From Didymodactylos carnosus (taxonomy: Eukaryota > Rotifera > Eurotatoria > Philodinida > Philodinidae), in contig CAJNOQ010001082.1 in assembly GCA_905250885.1 (NCBI GenBank), positions 1 through 36,373 on the forward strand: DNA of 36,373 nt. Direction: 5' to 3'. The notes beneath the pieces were generated by a model. That model had not been told where the DNA came from and did no database searches. It worked only from the letters and a program-made list of their open reading frames with translations. Of this stretch, positions 1 through 36,373 are shown in pieces; the stretch's first letter is position 1; each line of letters begins with the position of its first letter. The position numbers and the translations under genes are program-made.

Positions 1-1744
1 TTACATGATAAAATAAAAAAAACCCATAAATAGTCAAAATCAAGTCTTGATAAGAGCTTGTAATCAAATATTTAAAATATAAAAATTTAAAATTATACCA
101 CTTCAAATTTGGTTTTATCTACAATAATAGTTTACTATTTTAGAATAAATATGCGTAAATCCGTTAAATAATTTGTATTTTATCATGTAAAATAGATTTA
201 TGATTTTTTTATGTGACTGACTATTCTTTTCTTTTTCTATATGTTAGTTCCATAAGTACTTATGGATTTCATACATCAGGTAACATAGAAAACTTTCTTT
301 TCGTTCTTATTAAAAACGCATATATATATATCTATATATTAAATATTATTGTTTGAAATAAAAATTCTATATCAAAATAGAAATAAGAACTATCTTGCAC
401 TACATTAAACAAACAAATATTTTTCTTTTATTTTTAAAAAAAAATCTTCTCATCATTTTACTCATCAAAATTTTCCATCTATATATTAGATAAAGAAAAA
501 ATTTGAAGATAAAATTTTGTATTACTTCTCCAAAAAATAGTCTCTTTTTTAATGACACCCTCTATTCTACAATTTGGTTTCGGGAACGGTTTATTTCTGC
601 CATATAAACAGAAAAGAATAGTGTATGTATGTTTTTTTTTTCGTCGATATAGAGAATTTTTTTTTTTTGTTTTTCTATTATATGATAAACTACTTTTAAT
701 AATTTCAACAAGATCCATTCTATGTTATTATAAACATCTATTTTTAAGCCATCTAGTCGTCGGAATTCAATAAATAGATGTATCAGTTTGTGGTGATAAA
801 AATTAATGACTCTTTATAATTAGGTGTATGTGTTTAATGATACGTACTTCTCTATCATTAAATTATTCAAAATTTTTCTTATATTCAACATAATATTAGT
901 ATATATATTATTTTTCTTCTCTTTTTTGCGTCTAAACTTAGTCTCTAGAAAAACACATAGTTCATATTTCCAGTTCGAAGATTTAACGGAAGTATGGTGT
1001 TTTACGCTAATACTAATGTTGATGTTGTTTTGTTTTTTACCAAATGTTTTCTAAATAAATCTCTTTTATAAGTTTCTATACACGTCTATAGTGTCTATTT
1101 TTTTAAAAAAATGTTTACCTGTATGTTTGTTCATCTTTCCTTCTATTTTATGATTTTTTTAGTTTTTGCTTTTGCTTTTTTTTTATATTAAAATACATCT
1201 TCGTTTGATTCTGCTTTTTGATAAAAACAAAAAAAAATTTTATCCGTTTTTTTTTTTTTTTTCATTATTCACTAATTCAAATATATTTTTTACAGAAATT
1301 TTACATACCTACAAATATTTGTCAAATTTGTAGATAAATATATTTAGTACAATTTTTTATTTGACTATAAAAAAAGAGAATTTGTAATTACAGACATGAT
1401 TATTTTTTGTATATGGAAAATCTCTTAATTTTACTCTTAGAAATTTGAGATATATTTATCGGTAAACAAAATGAAATTTTCTTTGAATGAAATATTTGTA
1501 TTCTTTGTCTCGTTGATTTTATTAGCAGTTTATATGAAAATTTGAAAATGTTTAATACACATGTGACATCCATTTCAATTTTCTACATCGATCTTTCTTT
1601 TGACTTCGAAAAATAATTTTTTATTATTTGACACGTGATTAATCGATAAATTAAAGAATTTTTTATTAGCATTTTTTGCATGTTTTTCGTCTTCTCTTCA
1701 ATTCGATATAATTTACATGTTAACTTTTTTATTTATTTATTTAG
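1..1744. other. no coding seen; probable intron or 5' flank of the EFA6 gene
   Basis: AT-rich sequence with T runs, TA repeats near 321-340 and several small open frames that are rich in Phe, Tyr and Ile and begin or end in homopolymers, as chance frames do. I see no exon that could supply the start of the EFA6 protein. The stretch ends with a pyrimidine-rich acceptor at 1744. Confidence 0.6.
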
Positions 1745-31744
<30,000 letters not shown>

Positions 31745-31834
31745 AATGGATGCTATTCTGTATATATGTATGTGTGTATTTGCATGATCTCTAATTTTAT
31801 TGGTTAATGATAGTATTTCATGTTTGTATTAAGT

Positions 31835-31840
31835 AATAAA
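31835..31840 (+). promoter_or_regulatory. polyadenylation signal AATAAA, EFA6 long form
   Basis: The hexamer AATAAA lies 91 bp after the TAA at 31744 and is followed by T/GT-rich sequence, as expected of a cleavage signal for the long 3' form. Confidence 0.5.
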
Positions 31841-32270
31841 TGATTTATGTTGTATCTAGTCAGAATTTGATTTTTTAATCGAATTAGATATTGTAAATAT
31901 TTTTCTTTTTTTCTTTTGTTTTTATTTAATTGATATTTTTTGTCGAGAGATATTAATTTTGAGTTATTTCGAAGGAAAATTAGATTATTTACTATTTGAT
32001 AAAATAGCAGAAAATTGGGGCAAGAAATATATTTCTTTTGTCATGATAAGTGTAAATGCAATAATAAATATTGTATTGGAACATTGAATCAATAGGAAGT
32101 TTTGAATATTAGATAAATATGGTGCTTCCTATAATGCATATGAACCCTAAATTAGAGTTATGGAGAAGTGTAGGATTAGAAATTTTGCAAAAAAACTCTT
32201 TACATGTAACGAAGTTTTTTGAGAAAGCTTGGAAAAGCTGGCAAATATCAATTTTTTCAAAAGTATATAG
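31841..32270. other. intergenic, nothing recognised
   Basis: AT-rich DNA downstream of the long-form polyadenylation signal and before the first intergenic foldback. No frame, RNA gene or clear repeat seen. Confidence 0.55.
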
Positions 32271-32706
32271 CAGTCGGAGCGCCAAGCCTTAAATGCATAA
32301 TAGAATAACGTTGTCCACAATTCAGAATCTTAAATTTTGCCCACATCATGTCTGAAAGATTGTATTTCAATCAGAGAACTTATTCCTAAAATATTTTCTT
32401 AATCAAGCGCTTCCTTCTTTAGTAGGTCGTCTATGCAAAAATGTCATATACAGGAGAGTAGTACATGGAAACGACATTCAATATGGTTGATTTCTGTGAC
32501 TTTATTGCGTTATCAATAGGCTCATTTTTTTAGCCAATCGTCACATGCATAGACGACCTACTAAAGAAGGAAGCGCTTGATTAAGAAAATATTTTAGGGA
32601 TAAGTTCTCTCATTGAGATTCAGTCTTTCAGACATAATGTGGGCAAAATTTAAAGTTTGAGGACAACGTTATTCTATTATGCGTTTTAGGCCTGGCGCTC
32701 TGACTG
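32271..32706. mobile_element. 436-bp foldback element with well-preserved arms
   Basis: The arms 32271-32436 and 32545-32706 are reverse complements. Both ends read CAGTC(G/A)GAGCGCCA(A/G)GCC inward, and about 52 bp around GCATAGACGACCTACTAAAG and GAAGGAAGCGCTTGATTAAG match without a difference. The loop of about 108 bp has no coding potential. TA follows the right end, but the left side does not show a clean TA, so a Tc1/mariner origin is only a guess. Confidence 0.85.
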
Positions 32707-32717
32707 TAGTGTCAGCC

Positions 32718-32907
32718 CATGGCCGGCGGAAGGGGCGGACGACTGCCCGGGGCGCTACAAAGCAAGAGGCACCTTGATTTCCTAATACTGATCAGGCGCA
32801 TTTCAACAGGTGCAGACAGAAGGGGTAGGAGCGTATTTTTCGGGAAGGGGTGGGGGTGCAAAAATAAATTTTCGCCCGGTATCATAATTTTGCTCGGGCC
32901 GGCCCTG
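32718..32907. mobile_element. 190-bp hAT-type MITE with perfect 8-bp target duplication
   Basis: The ends are CATGGCCGGC (left) and, in reverse complement, CAGGGCCGGC (right). The element is flanked by the identical octamer TGTCAGCC at 32710-32717 and 32908-32915. Eight-base duplications and CAGGG-type ends are the hallmark of hAT transposition. The interior is markedly G+C- and G-rich compared with everything around it and codes for nothing recognisable; the frame at 32719-32934 is incidental. Confidence 0.88.
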
Positions 32908-33393
32908 TGTCAGCCTAGTTTTATTGAATATTAGGAAAATTCTATCTACATCGAAATCAATTAAAATGTGTTGATAACCTTAGGATATACTTACTGTGAG
33001 TTGTCCTGCATCATAAAAGTGCGATCGATTTTCAACAGCAATAGGTTTTCTATTGAAACATCACTAAAAAGCGAAGGTTCGACTTATCGATGCTTCTGTT
33101 TCGACTTTATCTACACCTAACTTTAAGAAAAGAATACGTTTAAAAAATTCAAGTATTTTGCCGCCAAACTGATTATATATTTTTATACTACTATATACGT
33201 AGATTGTTAAACCAATGAAAAAAATTCAATTTCGCGTCTATTTATAAAGACATTTGAATTCAAAAATGTTGTATACATAAAACGTTATTTCGAAAATGTT
33301 TATTGTTCTTTCATTCAAATACTAAGTACCGACTTTTTCTATTATGAATTTTGTAATCTCTACATTGTTCATTTCCTCATAAATAATATATTA

Positions 33394-33687
33394 GGATCAT
33401 GTTGTCATGTCACTACAATATTGTTTAAAACCCATTTAATTTCAAATGATATTAATATCAAAGATTATATTGAAAAATTAACAAAAGATACAAGATTTGA
33501 TGATATTTTATTAAATTATGCAGAACTATTGGATCATATTGATGTTAATCATGAAAATAATGATGATGATGCAAATAATGACATGGACAAATTTGACAAT
33601 GAGAAAGCGATATTTCTGCTAATGAATTTCGGCGAAATGAAAATACAAAGAAAAGAACAATGTCAAATAAATCAAAGCGTGAAGTAA
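33394..33687 (+). other. unidentified open frame in the palindrome loop
   Basis: It encodes about 97 residues: KTHLISNDINIKDYIEKL, then RFDDILLNYAELLDHIDV, then a run rich in Asp and Asn. Codon use resembles real exons here (A/T-ending codons, amphipathic pattern) and an AG lies at its left edge. It has no ATG near the start and matches no family I recognise. It could be a captured host exon, the remnant of a transposase, or chance. Confidence 0.3.
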
Positions 33688-33870
33688 AAGACTTTGTCTC
33701 AAATACGATGATATATTTTGGTTTAATTTTGTGAGGAAATGGACAATACATGTGGGAAACAATGTAGGCATTACAAAATTCATAATAGAAAAAGTCGTCA
33801 CTTAGTATTTGAATGGAAGAGCAATACACATTTTCGAACGTTTTATGTATGTAACATTTTGAATTCAAAT

Positions 33871-34308
33871 TAGGGGTGGCGCTTTACCGTTTCTTTACAG
33901 GTAACGCAGTAACGCATGCGTTATTGCGTTACTAGTAACGAGTAACGCATGCGTTACTGCGTTACCAGTAACTACTAACGAGATGCGTTTATTTTTCATA
34001 GCTTTTGTAGCGAGTAACGCAGCGTTACTTTAACGCTTTTTTGCGTTACTTTTCTAGTAACGCAGTAACGCTTGCGTTACTCGTTACCAGTAACGCAATA
34101 ACCCATGCGTTACTCGTTACCAGTAACGCAATAACGCTTGCGTTACTCGTTACTAGTAACGCATAATATAGTAACGCTTTAGTCGCATTGTGTCCGGAAG
34201 GTGATAAAACAATACATTTTCGGTTGTTCGTCACTCATACGGTGATATTTGAAAGCGTTGCTTTACTCAGTAAAGTAACGCATCAGTAAAGAAAATGTGC
34301 CACCCCTA
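33871..34308. mobile_element. 438-bp hAT-type MITE with GTAACGCA-rich interior and perfect 8-bp target duplication
   Basis: The ends are TAGGGGTGGC at 33871 and its complement GCCACCCCTA ending 34308. The flanks are the identical octamer ATTCAAAT at 33863-33870 and 34309-34316. The paired arm of the surrounding palindrome reads ATTCAAAT once without the element, confirming both the ends and the duplication. The interior is a dense array of GTAACGCA/TGCGTTAC units in both orientations, with a 33-bp tandem period around 34075-34165. It encodes no protein; the repetitive minus-strand frame there is a product of the tandem repeat. Confidence 0.93.
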
Positions 34309-34445
34309 ATTCAAATGTCTTCATAAACAGACACGAAATTGAATTTTTTTCATTGGTTTAACAATCTACGTATTCAGTAGTATAAAAATATATAATCAAT
34401 TTAGTGGCAAAATAACTGAATTTTTTGAGCGTACTCTTTGTGTTT

Positions 34446-35880
34446 AGAAACAGGCTTCTTTTTATCAGATTGTTGGAAAATCTGATCGGTACTAAAGTCT
34501 ATGTTCGGTATGCATAAACTTATTTATAACACCCATGAAATTATTAACTCGTAAATACTTCGTATATAGAAATTGTTAAACGTTACAAAGATCCATTGGT
34601 TAGTTCTAATAATTTATGTACATATGTAGTTTTATATTCTGACACTTTCTGAACCGTCTAGTTTAAAAGCTCGCGATACATTTCAAAGAGTCTAGTTTTA
34701 CTCATGAGGAACGGCTAATACACGGAATGAATATTAAATTTGTACCATTCATCATTGTGTTACATTGTGCAACAGAAGAGTTGTCTTACTCGAAAAAGTT
34801 CTTTCATAAGTTAAATTAACGTAGGAAATGTATAGAATTGATGAAAGAAACTTGTTTAAATAATACAGTATCAAAAGAATTACCGAATAAATATTAAAAA
34901 TAATATTGAACAACAATTTTATTTTGTATTCTTCTCTACAATGTAGTTTTAATACATTTTATAAAGCAAGAGTATCCTGCTTGATATGAAAATATGTCGG
35001 TCTTCTATTTAGAAGTTTTGCTCTATCCTATAAGAATGCGTCAGAGTTTTTTAATAATCACGAAAATCGTACAATGATCAATTATTATATTCTGTTGAAC
35101 TTGATTGGAAACAATATTGATCTTCATGTATACATAAGACCACCACAGTACATCAATAAGCGTGGAGTTTAATGTGACCCTAGGGCATATTTAAATATCG
35201 TCTGCTTATTAGACAGTCGTTATCAATCATATCTTATGTTACGAGGTTAAATGATACAACAAGATCAATAATACAACAAATATTTTCTAAAGGGTCAGAT
35301 TCCAATAAAAAATCTCTCTTGAAGCGAGAAAAAGTGATAAATTAACAGTACGAATAACAATTATTTATTGACGCATCTTTACATGTGTGAACACAAATCT
35401 TTTTCGAAAATAGAGGTCTCAGAAGTTCTCGAAAAATCTATTCTTAATCTGCAATAATTTAGAAAGAAACATATTGATTTTTTTACAGGGATAAATAATA
35501 CCACAGGCGATATATTTTCTTCTCTTCTCTTGTATATATGGATCAAACCACGTGTTTCAACGAAATATTAAACTCAAAAAGGGGTGAGACTGAGTCCCAT
35601 CAATGTTGACAGTTGATAGTTCAAAATTTAGACGGTTGATTCTATTTTCATTCTGTTGTTCAAAGAAATAGTTTCTTTTCTTTTATTTGTTAAACAGAAT
35701 GAAAGTCAACGTTTCAAGTCAACAGCTCAAAAACATTAGGAAGACGATGGATAAAGTGAAGTTCATACAGTTACGCTTAAATGAGAAAGAAATCACGTTT
35801 TTTGCACGTTTTAAAATATCTCTCCAACTAGCGATCAGAATGATCCACATTCTATTTTTTCTCTTTCTCTGTTTTAGATA
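34446..35880. other. upstream flank of the glycosylase gene
   Basis: AT-rich with no promoter motif that I can defend. A frame at 35687-35881 follows an AAACAG acceptor-like site and ends in the pyrimidine tract before the glycosylase start, so it reads more like 5'-UTR or intron than protein. The pyrimidine tract and TTTTAG at 35872-35877 form a good splice acceptor three bases before the ATG. Confidence 0.5.
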
Positions 35881-36322
35881 ATGACAACATCAAAATACTT
35901 TACTAAAAACACGTCATCATCTACCAAAAATTCTGAAGAGCAAACTGTTGATAATCGAATAATTAGATATCTTGAAAGTTTAGAGCCTCCATTAACAATT
36001 GAATTACCAAAAAATGTTGAATGGCTCTATCCATTAAAATCTGCTAAAACTCGTCAGACAATGTCAGAATTTTTTCATAATTATTATTCCGATTCAAATA
36101 AACGTATTCTAATAATTGGTATTAATTGTGGACGATTTGGTGCTGGTATTACTGGTGTACCATTTACCGATCCCATACGTTTAAAAACTGTATGTAATAT
36201 TGATAATCATTATCCACAAAAAGCCGAATTATCATCGATATTTGTTTATCAATTTTTTGATGCATACGGTGGTGTAGAAAAATTTTGTCAACAATTTTTT
36301 ATCGGACAAATGTGTCCATTAG
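35881..36322 (+). CDS. SMUG2/DUF4918-type uracil-DNA glycosylase, first coding exon (3' part outside window)
   Basis: The frame opens at ATG 35881 and runs 147 codons plus one base to a donor GTGAGT at 36323; the gene continues past the edge. Residues 1-30 are a Ser/Thr-rich leader. Residues 43-50 hold the PKNVEWLYPL stretch typical of the family start. GINCGRFGAGITGVPFTDP at 80-98 is glycosylase motif I with its Asn (N82). ELSSIFVYQFFDAYGGVEKF (116-135) and CPLG (145-148) are further hallmarks of the bacterial SMUG2/DUF4918 group of the UDG superfamily. Such enzymes remove uracil or related bases from DNA to begin base-excision repair. The family usually has Pro after the motif I Asn (GINPG); here it is Cys83. 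The acceptor-like TTTTAG ends only three bases before the ATG, so a 5'-UTR intron or trans-splicing is likely. Family assignment rests on remembered motifs. Confidence 0.85.
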
Positions 36323-36373
36323 GTGAGTAAATATAAATGGACGCTATTATTTTCAACTCAAATTTCAAATTCA

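Larger units (their letters stand above)
33123..34445. mobile_element. large palindromic element, one arm split by a hAT MITE
   Basis: The left arm (about 33123-33392) pairs with a right arm (about 33708-34445) that is interrupted by the MITE at 33871-34308. Matching blocks include TTACAAAATTCATAATAGAA, AACATTTTTGAATTCAAATG (left, complement), GAATTTTTTTCATTGGTTTA and AGTATAAAAATATATAATCA. The central part (33393-33707) is not repeated and holds a short open frame. The arms are about 85-90% alike by eye, so the element is moderately old. Confidence 0.85.

Noticed and set aside
1717..1744. ATG at 1717 as the start of the EFA6 protein
   Set aside because: The first codons (Leu, Phe, Ile, Tyr) are translated polypyrimidine tract, and a good acceptor ends at 1744. 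The start is more likely in an upstream exon.
32719..32934. Gly/Arg-rich frame starting MAGGRGGRLPGALQ
   Set aside because: It lies wholly within the G-rich MITE and its flank; its composition reflects the transposon DNA, not a gene.
33423..33436. Possible CRISPR array, tRNA or rRNA genes anywhere in the window
   Set aside because: I looked for evenly spaced repeats, tRNA B-box-like GGTTCGA words and conserved rRNA motifs. The nearest word (GGTTCGA near 33076) has no cloverleaf around it, and no array is present.
34046..34234. Minus-strand frame with three repeats of an 11-residue unit, protein-like at first sight
   Set aside because: It is produced by the 33-bp tandem repeat inside the hAT MITE, a multiple of three, so the frame stays open by chance. 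There is no domain.

Overview
This is a strongly AT-rich eukaryotic nuclear window with spliceosomal introns (GT..AG), long T/A homopolymer runs and many short non-autonomous transposons. It comes from an invertebrate animal. The mix of tiny (70-115 bp) introns, AT-rich coding sequence and a bacterial-type DNA-repair gene would fit a rotifer (bdelloid-like), but this is an inference and no marker in the window proves it.

One gene occupies most of the window on the + strand (1745-31744): an EFA6/PSD-type Arf6 guanine-nucleotide exchange factor. I assembled it by hand from 12 exons, plus an optional 13th, whose splice phases all agree. It runs from a low-complexity N-terminal region (1745-2787), through a Sec7 domain split over four exons by very long introns (5715-18947), to a PH domain and C-terminal coiled coil in a tight cluster of small exons (28498-30097). 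The true 5' end lies upstream of 1745 and was not found. Two 3' ends are possible: read-through to a stop at 30097, or a phase-compatible splice from 30039 to a last exon at 31609-31744.

The long introns (2.9, 7.5, 5.2 and 9.6 kb) contain no second gene. They hold simple repeats, large imperfect inverted repeats (2812-3907 and 4391-5528), several smaller elements with terminal inverted repeats (13763-14295, 14821-15070, 16289-16640, 21156-21415, 23375-23668), a miRNA-like hairpin (10662-10747), and a 5'-truncated non-LTR retrotransposon tail (26314-about 27120).

The roughly 4 kb between the two genes (31841-35880) is packed with transposon-derived palindromes. A foldback at 32271-32706 is followed almost at once by a 190-bp hAT-type MITE with a perfect 8-bp target duplication (32718-32907). 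A second palindrome (33123-34445) carries a 438-bp hAT-type MITE in one arm, also with a perfect 8-bp duplication, while the other arm preserves the empty site.

At the right edge (35881 onward, + strand) begins a gene for a SMUG2/DUF4918-type uracil-DNA glycosylase. This family is best known from bacteria, but this copy has a eukaryotic splice donor after codon 147. It is the most unusual gene here and is probably of horizontal origin. The two genes have no evident functional link: one acts in membrane traffic and actin signalling, the other in base-excision repair.
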